Shown: piece by piece, positions 17,777 through 27,367 of the stretch
How positions within the stretch are numbered: position 1 is the stretch's first letter
Layout: each line of letters starts with the position of its first letter
Source of the DNA: Mycolicibacterium arenosum
GTDB lineage: Bacteria; Actinomycetota; Actinomycetes; Mycobacteriales; Mycobacteriaceae
Direction: 5' to 3'
Assembly: GCF_024320865.1 (NCBI RefSeq)
Contig: NZ_JANDBD010000013.1
Span: 124,001 to 188,000 of the forward strand
DNA length: 64,000 bases
Position numbers and translations under genes: made by a program
The notes under the pieces: generated by a model
The model's input: only the letters and a program-made list of their open reading frames with translations
The model's database searches: none
Told to the model about the DNA's origin: nothing

Positions 17777-19031
17777 CTAGTTGGTCGTCGGTGGTGGGTT
17801 CGGTTTGAAGGGGTCGTACCACCACCAGTGGGCGCGTTCGCCGGTCGGACCCTTGTAGGGGGCGACCGCGGGTGGGGGTGTCGTCGGTGGCCGGGCGAGG
17901 GAGGCGTTGGTCAATATTCGGCCGCGGCGGTCGGTGACGGTGAGGTGGTAGGCGTCGCCACCGATGGTGATGACACCCCGGTGATGCAGGCGGTGGTGGT
18001 ACGGGCAGACCAGGACCAGATTGTCCAGTTCGGTGGGTCCGCCGTCCCCCCAGTGCACGATGTGATGGGCGTGCAATCCTCGCGTCGCTCCGCAGCCGGG
18101 CACCACGCAGGTGCCGTGGTCGCGGTGCTCCAGAGCGCGGCGCAGGCGGCGGTTCACGGTGCGGGTGGCCCGCCCGGTGCCGATCACCCGGCCCGCGCGT
18201 TCGAACCACACCTCACAGGTGGCGTCGCAGAGCAGGTAGCGGCGCTCCTCGTCGGACAGCAGCGGCCCCAGGTGCAGGGCGGCCAAGCGTTGGTCGAGGT
18301 CGAGGTGGACCGCGACGGTGGTGCGCTGGCCGTGCGGGCGACGCTCCACGTCGGCGTCCCAGCCGGCGTCGACCAGGCTCAGGAACCCGTCCACCGCGGT
18401 CGGCATCGGCGGGGTCTGCCCGGTTTCGCGGTCGGCGTGATCCCGTTTCCAGTCGGCGATCAGCGCGTCGCGGTGCGAGCCCAGCGCGGCGTCGAAGCGG
18501 GCGGCGTCCAGCTTCGGGGAGGGTGATCTTCCACGTGGTGTGGTCCCCGTGCTCGGATTTGGTGATCGACCGCTTCGGTTCGGGTGTCGGCTTGTCGGGT
18601 GTGGATTCCAGGCTGATCGCCGTGCGCAGTTGGGTGACGGTCGCACTCCGGGCGAGGTGGGCGTAGTGGGCGTCGGAACCGTCGCCGGCGTTCTCGGCGA
18701 TCGCGCCGACCTGATCGAGTGAGAGCCGGCCCTCGCGCAGCCCGTCGGTGCACTGCGGGAACTCGGCAGCCCGCTTCGCCACCGCGACGACGGTCTCGGC
18801 GTTGCGCGGGGAGCAGCCGGTCTTCCAGGCGACCAGTGCGGCGATCGATCGGCAGCCGGTGTTTCCCCAGAGGCCGTAGACGCCGTCGCCGTCGATCTCG
18901 GCCACGATGTCGACGATGCGGCCGTCGAGGGCGTTGCGCTGCCCGGTGATCTCGGCGAGCTCGGCGAACAACGCGTCGAGCCTCTCGCCGCGACTGAGGT
19001 CGGGCCCGTAAGACGCTGCCGCCGTGGACAT
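17777..19031 (-). pseudogene. 13E12-type DUF222/HNH endonuclease-like gene with a frameshift
   Basis: The reading frame from ATG 19031 encodes the DUF222 N-terminal part (SRGERLDALFAEL, AETVVAVAKRA) down to TTWKITLP near 18516. The conserved continuation KLDAARFDAALGSHRDAL and the C-terminal HNH domain (HAHHIVHWGDGG ... CPYHHRLHH) are in another frame ending at 17777. One surplus base near 18512-18521, within the minus-strand run CTCCCCGAAG, would explain the break. 13E12-family proteins are repeated in mycobacterial genomes and are of uncertain function. Either a pseudogene, a sequencing error or, less likely, translational slippage. Confidence 0.8.
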
Positions 19032-19106
19032 GACCCCGTACTGGCACGCGGGTACGACAAAAAAGCCGACCGCCAGGGGTCTGCGACTAAGGAATACTCG
19101 ACACTG

Positions 19107-19847
19107 ATGATCGTCGTCTCCCGCTGTGCCGCGCTGCTCGCCGCTGTCGTCGTAGCCGCCTCGCTGTCCGCCTGCACCAGGAGTGTGGACGGCGACGGGC
19201 ACTACGCCGATGCGAAGACCGCCGCGCAGACGCCCTCGAACACGTCCGCGCAGTCGGACAGGCTGATCAAGATCGACCAGCTGCCGAGCCTGGTCCTGCC
19301 CCCTGCGGACATCGGCGAGATCATGGGGGTACCGGGCATGCAGATGCTGGTTCCGTACCAGACCTTCGAGCAGATGCCCGACGACACCATCTCCGATCCG
19401 GCCTGTTTCGGCGCGATGTTCGGTGCGGTCGAACCGGTGTATCGGGGATCGGGCTACCAGGGTGTCCTCGGACAGCGGCTCGCCGACCCGGCCGACATGT
19501 CCGCCGGCCGGCTCGATCAGGCGATCATCGCGTTCGGCGACGGTGCCGACGCGACGGCGTACGTGAGCGACCAGGTTGACGCGTGGAAGGACTGCGGTGG
19601 GAAGCCGCTCACGCTCAAAGTCGCCGACATGCAGGTCAACTGGGCCGTCGACGTCCCCCGGTACGTCAACGGGGTCGACGTCCTGACCCGCACCCAGGAG
19701 GGCGGCGACGGATTCGGTTGTGGGAGGGGCATCCTCGCGAAGGACAACACCGTGATCGACGTCGCGGTGTGCGGTCCCGACACGGTGAAGGCGGGCGACT
19801 ACGCCGCTGCGATCGCCGACGGAATCAACGCGAAGTACCCCGAGTAG
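19107..19847 (+). CDS. PknH_C-like sensor-domain lipoprotein
   Basis: 246-residue lipoprotein: signal peptide with lipobox LSAC (Cys23) followed by a soluble domain like the extracellular sensor of PknH. Four cysteines sit in the PknH pattern (PACFGA, WKDCGG, GFGCGRG, VAVCGPD), which in PknH form two disulfides. The motif YRGSGYQG matches YAGSGY and YGGSGF in the two adjacent kinases. It converges on the kinase gene at 19854 with a 6-base gap. It could bind the same ligand as the kinases and act as a partner or competitor. Confidence 0.82.
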   Translation: MIVVSRCAALLAAVVVAASLSACTRSVDGDGHYADAKTAAQTPSNTSAQSDRLIKIDQLPSLVLPPADIGEIMGVPGMQMLVPYQTFEQMPDDTISDPACFGAMFGAVEPVYRGSGYQGVLGQRLADPADMSAGRLDQAIIAFGDGADATAYVSDQVDAWKDCGGKPLTLKVADMQVNWAVDVPRYVNGVDVLTRTQEGGDGFGCGRGILAKDNTVIDVAVCGPDTVKAGDYAAAIADGINAKYPE

Positions 19848-19853
19848 CGCCGT

Positions 19854-21530
19854 TCACGCCGCGGCGATCTTCTTCGCGATCTCGTTGGTGACCGAGACGA
19901 CCTGAGCCGCAGCGTCATTCGCCGAGCAGGCGAAGGTGTCGATGGCGATGTTGTTCCTCGGCGCGAGAGCCCGCACGCACGTCCACCCCTGGGCGTTCTC
20001 CAACGTCTGGGTCTGAGTGATCATCCGGTCACCCGTGTCGGTCATCGGGCCGACCACGATCTGGACGGTGTTGCCGTTCGGCGTGAAGGTGAGCGTGCGG
20101 TTGGCGCAGCGTTGCCACTCCTCGACCTCCTTCTCGAAGTAGGCCTGTGGCCCGTCGGCGTTCTGGAAGCCGACCACGGCTTGAAAGGTTTGGAAGAGCA
20201 GGCCGATCTCGTTGGCGTTGGGCCGTACGTAACCCGTTTGAGCGGTGCTGATGTACCCGGAACCGGCGTACGCGTCCTGTTGGCCCGGAGCGAAGGCGCC
20301 GACGCAGTCGCGGTCCTGCAGGTTGCCACCGTCGGTGCCCATCCTGGCGCCCTCCGTGACCTTCTCCATGTCCACGCCCATGATCTTGTTGACCTCGGCG
20401 TTGGTGAGCAGGAGACTCTTCAGATCGTTCAGGGGAACCGCGGGCAGCGCCGACGTGCTCGGGGACCGGGACGTCGTCGGTGCGGTGTCGTTGGATCCGC
20501 CGGTCGCCACCACCGCCGTCACGGTTCCCGCCACCGCCAGCACCACCACCGCCGCGAGCGCGGCGATCCACGCTCCGCTGCGCTTGCGGCGCAACGGTAT
20601 CGGCTGAACAGGCGCTGCCATCGCCGTCCGTGGACTCTCGCCCGGCTGCCACCACTGCTGCACCGGCATCGGCATGCGGACCATCGTCGCGGGGTCCTGT
20701 CCGGCCAGCGCCGCTGACGCCGCCGCCGCGAGGTCGGCACCGGACTGGAACCGTCGCGCCGGGTCCTTGGCCATCGCGGTGGCGATCACCCAGTCCAACG
20801 CCGGCGGCAGACCCGGCATCCTGTCGGTCACCCGCGGCGGCGGTGTCTCGAGGTGGGCCATCATCACCGCGGGTACACCGTTGGAGTCCGCGAACGGCGC
20901 GCGGCCGGTCAGCAGGCCGTACAGCGTGCACCCCAGCGAGTACAGGTCGGCGCGTCCGTCGAACGGCATGCCCGCCAACACCTCCGGTGCCGCATAGGCG
21001 ACGGTCGCGAGCACGGCGCCGGTCATCGTCAGGCCGACGTCGTCGAGCGCACGGGCGATACCGAAGTCGCCCAACAGGACTCGCTCGATGCCGCCTTCGT
21101 TGGACAGCAGGAAGTTGGCGGGCTTGACGTCACGGTGCACGACGTTGCGGGCGTGCGCGTAGTCCAGCGCCTTGGCGACTTCGGACACGACGAACACCGC
21201 GCGGGCCGGTGGCATCCGGCCGGCGTGCAGCGCCGCGTCGGCGTCGGTGCCGTCGACGTACTGCATCGCGATCCACAGCTGACCGTCCTCGGTCTCGCCG
21301 CGCCGGTAGATCGAGACGATGTTCGGGTGGGACAACCCGGATGCGACATCCGCCTCGCGGACGAACCGAGCGCGGAACTCCGGGTCGCGCGACAGTTCGG
21401 CGGACAGCACCTTCAGCGCGTCGAAGCGGGGCAGCGTCGGGTTCTGCGCCAAGTACACGGTGCCCATACCGCCTGCGCCGAGCGGTCTTTCGATGCGATA
21501 GCCCGCCACCACCGATCCTGCGGAGAACAT
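19854..21530 (-). CDS. PknH-like Ser/Thr protein kinase A
   Basis: Transmembrane eukaryotic-type kinase of 558 residues. The P-loop GAGGMGTVYLA, Lys40 (DALKVL), HRD at 132-134, DFG at 155-157 and APEVL show an active catalytic domain. A juxtamembrane linker leads to one transmembrane helix (~320-343) and an extracellular PknH_C sensor (~360-556) with four cysteines (RDCVGAF, WQRCANR, WTCVRAL, TFACS). ATG 21530 is the start, two bases after the upstream kinase stop; longer in-frame openings further upstream run through that gene's antisense frame. Confidence 0.92.
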   Translation of the reverse strand: MFSAGSVVAGYRIERPLGAGGMGTVYLAQNPTLPRFDALKVLSAELSRDPEFRARFVREADVASGLSHPNIVSIYRRGETEDGQLWIAMQYVDGTDADAALHAGRMPPARAVFVVSEVAKALDYAHARNVVHRDVKPANFLLSNEGGIERVLLGDFGIARALDDVGLTMTGAVLATVAYAAPEVLAGMPFDGRADLYSLGCTLYGLLTGRAPFADSNGVPAVMMAHLETPPPRVTDRMPGLPPALDWVIATAMAKDPARRFQSGADLAAAASAALAGQDPATMVRMPMPVQQWWQPGESPRTAMAAPVQPIPLRRKRSGAWIAALAAVVVLAVAGTVTAVVATGGSNDTAPTTSRSPSTSALPAVPLNDLKSLLLTNAEVNKIMGVDMEKVTEGARMGTDGGNLQDRDCVGAFAPGQQDAYAGSGYISTAQTGYVRPNANEIGLLFQTFQAVVGFQNADGPQAYFEKEVEEWQRCANRTLTFTPNGNTVQIVVGPMTDTGDRMITQTQTLENAQGWTCVRALAPRNNIAIDTFACSANDAAAQVVSVTNEIAKKIAAA

Positions 21531-21532
21531 CG

Positions 21533-23335
21533 TCAGCTCCCGTCCATCTTCGTCAGGACCAGGTTCGCGACCGCGACTCCCGGATTGAGCCGTCTGATAG
21601 TCGCCGCGTCGTCCGGATTCACCGGATCCGCGGGGCGTTGGGCACAGGCGTGCACGTCTACCACGACGTTGTTGCGCACCGCCAGGGCGCGCTGGCACAC
21701 CTGCTGCGGCAGATCGGGCCAGGTCTGCGGGAGCGTCAGGATGCCCGCCGCGTCGGTGGACACTGCGCCGAGTTGCACGTCGCGGGTGAAGCCCGCGGGC
21801 ATGGTGAGCGTCAGCGTGCGGTTGGCGCACGGTGCCCACGCCGCCTGCTGCGCGGCGCGGAAGTCCTCGGCCCGCTCGGCGCTGGGGAAGGTCGCGACGG
21901 CCACGGTCGCGTTCGTCACGTAGTAGCCGGTGGTGGACTGGTCGAACACCGTGCGCGCTTGAAAGCCCTGGAATCCGCTGCCGCCGTAGGTCGCCTTCTG
22001 AGCCGACGACCACGCTCCAATGCACTGGGCGTCGGAGGTGAAGTACGACGAGTTGTCGAACGGGATGGGGGCCGGTGGCCGCTCGGTGAGGACGCCCCCG
22101 CCGATGGCGGCTGAGACCGACTCCCCGGTGGGAAGGAAGCCGCCGAGCGCGGATGCCGCGACGGTGGGCGCTACCGGCGGCGCAGTCGGGGTAGGCGGCG
22201 TCGACGAGGTCGTGGGGTCGACCGGGGCCGCGCGCTCCTCGGGGGAGCCGCCCAGCAGCACGGCCGCGGTGGTGCCGCCGGCGACGAGGGCGACGACGGC
22301 GGCGACCCCCATGATCCACAGCCGACGGCGAGGCACGGTGGGAGATGTTGGGGGAGGGCGCATCTGCGTCGGCGCACCGGCGGGGCTCAGCATCGTGCGC
22401 CCGCCGGATTCCGGTTGCCACCACCCGCCGTCGGCCTGGCGCTGTGGATACAAGCTGACCTCGCTGCTGGGCACGGCCGCCAACGGTGCCGTGCCGGTGT
22501 GGTCTCGCAGTGCCGCGCTCGCGGCGAAAGCCAGTTCCTGCGCCGACCGGAATCGCAGCGCCGGATCCTTCGCCATGCCGGTTGCGATGACACCGTCGAG
22601 CGCGGGGGGAAGACCTGGCGCGAGGTCGGTGACACGAGGCGGTGGCCGGTGCAGGTGCGCCATCATCACAGCGGCGGGTCCGTTGGCTCCGGAGAACGGG
22701 GTCTTACCCGTCAGCAGTCGGAACAGCGTGCAGGTCAGGGAGTAGATGTCGGCGCGGCCGTCGAAGGGGTGACCGGACAGCACCTCGGGGGCGGCGTAGG
22801 CCATGGTGGCCACGACGGAACCCGTCATCGTCAGCCCGACGTCGTCGAGTGCTCGCGCGATTCCGAAGTCTCCCAGCAACACTCGCTCGTTAACGCCCGG
22901 TGGGCCGGATAGCAGGAAGTTGCCCGGCTTGACGTCGCGGTGCACGACGTGGTGCTGATGGGCGTAGTCGAGCGCCTTGGCGACCTCGGCGACGATGTGG
23001 ATGGCGCGTGCGGGCGTCATGGTCCCCGACTTCAGTGCGGCGTCGGCGTCGGTGCCGTCGACGTACTGCATCGCGATCCACAGCGATCCGTCCTCGGCCT
23101 CGCCGCGGCTGTACACCGACACGATGTTGGGATGCGAGAGCTTTGATGCGACGTCGGCCTCGCGAATGAACCGGGCCCGGAACTCCGGTTGCCGCGACAG
23201 TTCGCCGGTGAGCAGCTTCAGCGCGTCGAGCCGGGGGAGTTCCGGGTTCTGTGCCAGGTAGACGCTGCCCATCCCGCCGACCCCGAGTAGCCGTTCGACG
23301 CGGTAACCCGCGATCACCGAACCGGCCGTCACCAT
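21533..23335 (-). CDS. PknH-like Ser/Thr protein kinase B
   Basis: Paralogue of the downstream kinase, 600 residues. P-loop GVGGMGSVYLA, Lys40, HRD 132-134, DFG 156-158 and APEVL are intact. The linker is proline-rich and longer, followed by a transmembrane helix (~339-361) and a PknH_C sensor with four cysteines (AQCIGAW, APCANR, QVCQRAL, VHACAQ). First gene of a two-kinase operon with a 2-base intergenic gap. The kinase domains of the two proteins are near-identical in many segments while the sensors differ, suggesting duplication followed by sensor divergence. Confidence 0.92.
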   Translation of the reverse strand: MVTAGSVIAGYRVERLLGVGGMGSVYLAQNPELPRLDALKLLTGELSRQPEFRARFIREADVASKLSHPNIVSVYSRGEAEDGSLWIAMQYVDGTDADAALKSGTMTPARAIHIVAEVAKALDYAHQHHVVHRDVKPGNFLLSGPPGVNERVLLGDFGIARALDDVGLTMTGSVVATMAYAAPEVLSGHPFDGRADIYSLTCTLFRLLTGKTPFSGANGPAAVMMAHLHRPPPRVTDLAPGLPPALDGVIATGMAKDPALRFRSAQELAFAASAALRDHTGTAPLAAVPSSEVSLYPQRQADGGWWQPESGGRTMLSPAGAPTQMRPPPTSPTVPRRRLWIMGVAAVVALVAGGTTAAVLLGGSPEERAAPVDPTTSSTPPTPTAPPVAPTVAASALGGFLPTGESVSAAIGGGVLTERPPAPIPFDNSSYFTSDAQCIGAWSSAQKATYGGSGFQGFQARTVFDQSTTGYYVTNATVAVATFPSAERAEDFRAAQQAAWAPCANRTLTLTMPAGFTRDVQLGAVSTDAAGILTLPQTWPDLPQQVCQRALAVRNNVVVDVHACAQRPADPVNPDDAATIRRLNPGVAVANLVLTKMDGS

Positions 23336-23404
23336 GGGTGCAAAATACCGGGCGCCCCGGGGTGGTCAGCGCAGGTCTTCGTCACACCGGCTCGGCGGTG
23401 AACC

Positions 23405-23542
23405 CTACGGATCCTCGTTCTTCTCCGGAGTCGTAGCGCCCGCTGGTGCGGCACCGCCGTCCTCGGGTTGCAGCTCGGCCGAGCCGTCGTCCTCCTCGGC
23501 AGCCAGGTGTTCCTCCACCTGGCGGTCATCGGGTTCCGTCAT
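23405..23542 (-). CDS. Small acidic hypothetical protein
   Basis: 45-codon frame from ATG 23542 to TAG 23405, too short for usual gene finders. The product is strongly acidic (begins MTEPDDRQVEEHLAAEEDDG and ends EKNEDP), without a hydrophobic segment. The minus strand has GAGGAGAGG about 11 bases before the ATG, an excellent ribosome-binding site. It lies upstream of the two-kinase operon in the same direction, 69 bases before kinase B. No family recognised. Confidence 0.5.
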   Translation of the reverse strand: MTEPDDRQVEEHLAAEEDDGSAELQPEDGGAAPAGATTPEKNEDP

Positions 23543-23685
23543 CGTCTACCGGTCCTCTCCTCGGGTGGGTGTGAGTACCCCGTTGCGCCGGTCGAAACCC
23601 CGCCGTGACTTCCCCGTCACCCCAGATGTTCTGGACGCCCGGCTGTCCGGCGGTGGCTAAGCTGCCGCTCGGAAGGCGGTAACTC

Positions 23686-24444
23686 ATGCGGTTCGTATTC
23701 GTGCACGGTGGTTTTCACGCGGCGTGGTGCTGGGATCGCACCGTCGCCGAACTCGAGGGTCTCGGGCACGACGCCGTCGCCGTCGACCTGCCCGGCCACG
23801 GTTCGCGGGTGGACGAGGAGTCGACGCTCGCCAACCGACGCCAGGCGGTCGCGGCCGTGATCGAAGACGGCGACGTCGTGGTCGGGCATTCCGGCGGTGG
23901 CTTCGACGCCACCCTCGGTATCGACGTCGCGCCCGAAAAGGTCAGCCACGTGGTCTATCTCGCCGCCGCACTGCCGCGTGAGGGCCGCAGCTACACCGAG
24001 GCGATGACGATGGGCAACGCCGAGGACGGTGATCTGAACGGCGACGTCGGGGAGATGTTGAGCTACCTGCACTTCGCCGAGGACGGGGCGATGACGTTCG
24101 CCGACTTCGAGGGCGCGTGGAAGTACTTCTACCACGACTGCGACGAGACCACGGCCCGCTGGGCGTTCGACCGGCTGGGGCCGGAGCGCTTCGGCGACAC
24201 GACGGTCTCGCCGGTGCACGTGCCGAACTTCTGGGCGGCAGACCTGCCGCGCAGTTTCATTCTCTGCCAACAGGATCGGTCGATGCCGCGGTGGCTCGCC
24301 GATACCGTCGCGCGCCGTCTCGGCGTCGAGCAGCTGACGATCGACGCGTCGCACTCGCCGTTCCTCAGTCGGCCGAGGGAGCTTGCCGAACTCCTGGTGC
24401 ACGCGACGACGACACGGCCCGGCGGCCCACTGCTGCCGGACTGA
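23686..24444 (+). CDS. Alpha/beta hydrolase
   Basis: 252-residue cytosolic hydrolase. HGGFHAAWCW forms the oxyanion region, the nucleophile elbow is GHSGGG, and the late histidine is in ASHSPFLS. The compact size and HGxxHxxWCW start resemble plant-type esterase/hydroxynitrile-lyase-like hydrolases often found in actinobacteria. Substrate unknown. GGAAGG lies 10 bases before the ATG. Ends 3 bases from a convergent SDR gene. Confidence 0.85.
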   Translation: MRFVFVHGGFHAAWCWDRTVAELEGLGHDAVAVDLPGHGSRVDEESTLANRRQAVAAVIEDGDVVVGHSGGGFDATLGIDVAPEKVSHVVYLAAALPREGRSYTEAMTMGNAEDGDLNGDVGEMLSYLHFAEDGAMTFADFEGAWKYFYHDCDETTARWAFDRLGPERFGDTTVSPVHVPNFWAADLPRSFILCQQDRSMPRWLADTVARRLGVEQLTIDASHSPFLSRPRELAELLVHATTTRPGGPLLPD

Positions 24445-24447
24445 GCG

Positions 24448-25203
24448 CTACCTGCGGATCCTCGGGGCCAGCTGAACGCTCTCCGGCACCACCGTCGGGT
24501 TCGCGTACGACAGCGTCACCAGGGACACCAGCGTGTTCGCGACGTCGTTCAACGCCGACATCTGGGCGGGCAGCTGGCCGTGCTCGACCCACGACTTGAA
24601 CAGCTGGGCCAGCAGATCGCGGTCGGCGCCCCGGAGGATCTCGGTGTCCTGGGTGGGGCCGATGCCCACGCGCACGATCGACAGGTTCGGGTGCTCGCTG
24701 CGCCAGGCCAGCAGGATCTCGTCGAGCGCGGCCTTGCTCGCGCCGTAGGCGGCAACACCGGCCCGCGGCCTGCCGACGTCGTTGCTCGATGCGACGAGCA
24801 GGACGCCGTTCTCGGACAGGTGCGGCAGTGCGGCCCTGACGACGTGGTTGGCGCCGAGCGTGTTGACGCTGAACGCGTGGATCCACGTCGAGACGTCGGT
24901 GTCCTCGATGTGGGAGAACGGGATGACCGTGCTGGTGAACACGACCGCGTCGAGCCCGCCGAGCGCCTCGGCGGCCGCCGTGACCGTGCTCGCGACGGCA
25001 GCAGGCGTGTCGGAGACGTCGAGTTCGAACGCGAAGCCGTCGATCTTGGTGGCCAGCTCGGTCAACAGCTCCATCCGGCGGGCGGCGACGGCCACCTTCG
25101 CGCCGCGCTCGGCGGCGGCGGTGGCGACGGCGTGGCCGATACCCGACGACGCCCCGACCACGAGAAGGCGCAGCCCTGCGGCATCGGCTAGTTGACTACT
25201 CAC
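24448..25203 (-). CDS. Short-chain dehydrogenase/reductase
   Basis: 251-residue SDR with cofactor motif GASSGIG and the catalytic YGASKAA. AARR after strand 2 points to NADP(H). The active-site serine is in ASSND, close to the expected place. GTG 25203 is preferred to the GTG at 25212 because AAAGGTGG lies at the right distance before it. No operon partner; substrate unknown. Confidence 0.83.
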   Translation of the reverse strand: MSSQLADAAGLRLLVVGASSGIGHAVATAAAERGAKVAVAARRMELLTELATKIDGFAFELDVSDTPAAVASTVTAAAEALGGLDAVVFTSTVIPFSHIEDTDVSTWIHAFSVNTLGANHVVRAALPHLSENGVLLVASSNDVGRPRAGVAAYGASKAALDEILLAWRSEHPNLSIVRVGIGPTQDTEILRGADRDLLAQLFKSWVEHGQLPAQMSALNDVANTLVSLVTLSYANPTVVPESVQLAPRIRR

Positions 25204-25291
25204 GGGAACCACCTTTGCGGCTGACGCTGCCTGAACCTTTCAGAGGTCACAGTAGAGCCTGAACGAAGGTTTGCCTTAGTTGGCCCGTGGT

Positions 25292-26998
25292 TTACACCGC
25301 GAGCGCGGTCAGTAACGCGTCCGCGGGCGGGATGTCCGTGGGCGCATGGGCCGCGAACGGCCCGACCAGCGACCGCCGGGCCAGCGGGCTGCCGATGACG
25401 GTGGCCTCGGCCGTTCCCTTCGGGGTGGGGATGTCGAACGTCGAGCCCGGAATCAGCACGTCGTCGCCCACGAACGGGTCACCGCCGAACCACTCGTCGA
25501 GCCACCGCGCGGCCAGTTCCTCGACCGCGGGCGGGTTCTGCGGCGTGGGGAAGCCGGCGGCGACGTAGGCGGCGAACTGGATCAGCGGGTTGCCGCCGCG
25601 CATCGAGTCCATGTGCACGCCGTCGGTGAGCACCACGCCGTTGAAATGGTCGGGCCGCGCCGAGCTCAGCGCCTCGTTGATGGTGCTAGTGGAGTTGTAC
25701 AGATTCCGCGGCGCGCCGATCTCGCGGATCGGGATGTAGTGGTCGGTCGCGGCCTCGTAATCGGCGAGGCGAGCCAGTGCTGTCTCGATGGTTCCGGGGA
25801 GCGGCACGCCGTCGAGCGTGATCACCCCGACGAGGTCGGCGGCGCCGCCGTTGAGGGTCAGGAAACCGGCCGCGGCCGGGACGAGATTGCCGCCCAGTGA
25901 ATGCCCCATCAGGGCGAATTTCTGTGGCAGCTTCGCGGTCACCGGGTCCAGTCCGTAGCGCGTCGCGAAACCCGCGTCCAGGGCGCTTCGCGTCAGCGCC
26001 GTCCGGTCACCCACGAAGAGGTCGGCGATCTCCGACGCCATCCCGGCGCCCCCGAGCCAGTGGTCGTCGCCGAGGAAGAGATTCGACGGAATCGTCGGCG
26101 TCACGACGATGCTGTGGGTGCGCTCGGCCAGGTTGGCGGCCGTGTAGCTGTACATCGGGCCGAGCGCCAGGAAGCCGTGCTGCAGCACGACGAGGCGGTC
26201 GGGCGGAGTGTCGCCCTCGGGGTAGTACCAGTTGGCGGCGATGCGCTGGCCGTTGCCGAGGGTGATCCACGAGTCGCGGACCGTGACCGTGCTGCCGGGC
26301 GGTAGCACCGGCGGGCCTGACGCCAGGGCCTCGACCGCCTGCAGCGCCGTCAGGGCGATCGATCCGACGTTGACGACGACGCTCGCGATCACCGAGCCGA
26401 CGATGCCCAGCAGGGACGGGGCGGGTGGGGCGACGGCGGGAGCCATGAGGGCGCGGGCGGAGACCAGCGACGCCGTTGGTGCCGCCTTGGTGTTGGCCGC
26501 GACGTCGGACGCGGCGGCCTCGATGACTGCGGGCGCCTCGGGTGCGACCTCGGTCGGCTCGGCGGCCTCGGCGGCTTCGGACGTCGCGGGCTCGGGGGTG
26601 CCGGCGGGCTTGGCGACGGTCGCGGCCGCCGAGTCGACGTCGGCGGGCTTCTTCTTCGTCGTGCCGCGCTTGACGGGCTTTGCGGCGGGTTCGGCGTCGT
26701 CGGCGTCGTCAGCGTCCTCGCCTGTGCTCGCCGGGCTCTCGACCTCGTCGGCGTCGTCCTGCGTCGACTCCGTTTCGCCGACGCTCGAAGCGGGCTTGGA
26801 CGGCGTGCTGTCCGGCTTATCCGGCGTCGTCGAATCCGCTGCGCTCGCGGCAGGCTTCGAGGAATCGGAGGTGCTCGTGCCGCCGCCGTCCGACCCCGAG
26901 TCGGTATCGGCGCAAGCGACCCCGGCTCCGGCCAGCAGTGCCGCCGATACCCCCGCGGTGACAACGCCCGCACCCAACCACGCCGACAAGTGCTCCAT
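25292..26998 (-). CDS. Exported alpha/beta hydrolase with a long low-complexity N-terminal region
   Basis: 568-residue secreted protein. The N-terminus (MEHLSAWLGAGVVTAG... ending near CADT) is the mycobacterial signal-peptide style seen in exported lipase-like proteins. Residues ~35-190 are a Ser/Asp/Glu/Ala/Pro-rich disordered region with a basic patch (KRGTTKKKPA). The catalytic domain follows, with the nucleophile elbow GHSLGGN, an HG oxyanion segment (LQHGFLALGP) and a probable late histidine in GVHMDS. ATG 26998 is chosen for the signal peptide; a GTG at 27043 would add 15 residues. Probable cell-surface lipase or esterase. Confidence 0.75.
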   Translation of the reverse strand: MEHLSAWLGAGVVTAGVSAALLAGAGVACADTDSGSDGGGTSTSDSSKPAASAADSTTPDKPDSTPSKPASSVGETESTQDDADEVESPASTGEDADDADDAEPAAKPVKRGTTKKKPADVDSAAATVAKPAGTPEPATSEAAEAAEPTEVAPEAPAVIEAAASDVAANTKAAPTASLVSARALMAPAVAPPAPSLLGIVGSVIASVVVNVGSIALTALQAVEALASGPPVLPPGSTVTVRDSWITLGNGQRIAANWYYPEGDTPPDRLVVLQHGFLALGPMYSYTAANLAERTHSIVVTPTIPSNLFLGDDHWLGGAGMASEIADLFVGDRTALTRSALDAGFATRYGLDPVTAKLPQKFALMGHSLGGNLVPAAAGFLTLNGGAADLVGVITLDGVPLPGTIETALARLADYEAATDHYIPIREIGAPRNLYNSTSTINEALSSARPDHFNGVVLTDGVHMDSMRGGNPLIQFAAYVAAGFPTPQNPPAVEELAARWLDEWFGGDPFVGDDVLIPGSTFDIPTPKGTAEATVIGSPLARRSLVGPFAAHAPTDIPPADALLTALAV

Positions 26999-27090
26999 GT
27001 CGGCGATCCTGACAGGACTCGACGGCGCCCGTTGTCGGTTCACGCGACTTCACGCGTTTCGAACACGTGTGCGAGGGTAGACGAGCCTCC

Positions 27091-27306
27091 ATGAGCAACC
27101 CCACCCAACCAGCACCGAACGAGACGCCCGAGAAGGATCCGGCCGACTGGGCCACGGGCGATGAACCGATGACAGGGCCCCAGCGCAGTTACCTGCACAC
27201 CCTCGCGCAGGAGGCTGGCCGCGAGGTACCCGACGAGCTGTCGAAGGCCGACGCGTCGAAGCTGATCGACGAACTTCAGCAGACCACCGGCCGCGGAACC
27301 GACTGA
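27091..27306 (+). CDS. DUF3072 family small protein
   Basis: 71-residue soluble protein of the actinobacterial DUF3072 family: a short charged N-terminus followed by the conserved MTGPQRSYLHTLAQEAG and a C-terminal helix LSKADASKLIDELQ. This SAP-like helical pattern is common in stress-linked small proteins; function unknown. Followed by a hairpin terminator. Confidence 0.8.
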   Translation: MSNPTQPAPNETPEKDPADWATGDEPMTGPQRSYLHTLAQEAGREVPDELSKADASKLIDELQQTTGRGTD

Positions 27307-27352
27307 CACGCGAAACCCCGGCCGCCACGAGGGCGACCGGGGTTCGGCGTGT
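27306..27352. terminator. Bidirectional hairpin between convergent genes
   Basis: AACCCCGG (27314-27321) pairs with CCGGGGTT (27337-27344), extended outward by ACACGC (27306-27311) with GCGTGT (27347-27352). It sits between the stops of the DUF3072 gene and the gene at 27368. There is no T-tract. Confidence 0.55.
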
Positions 27353-27367
27353 GAATGCTCGGCGGGT

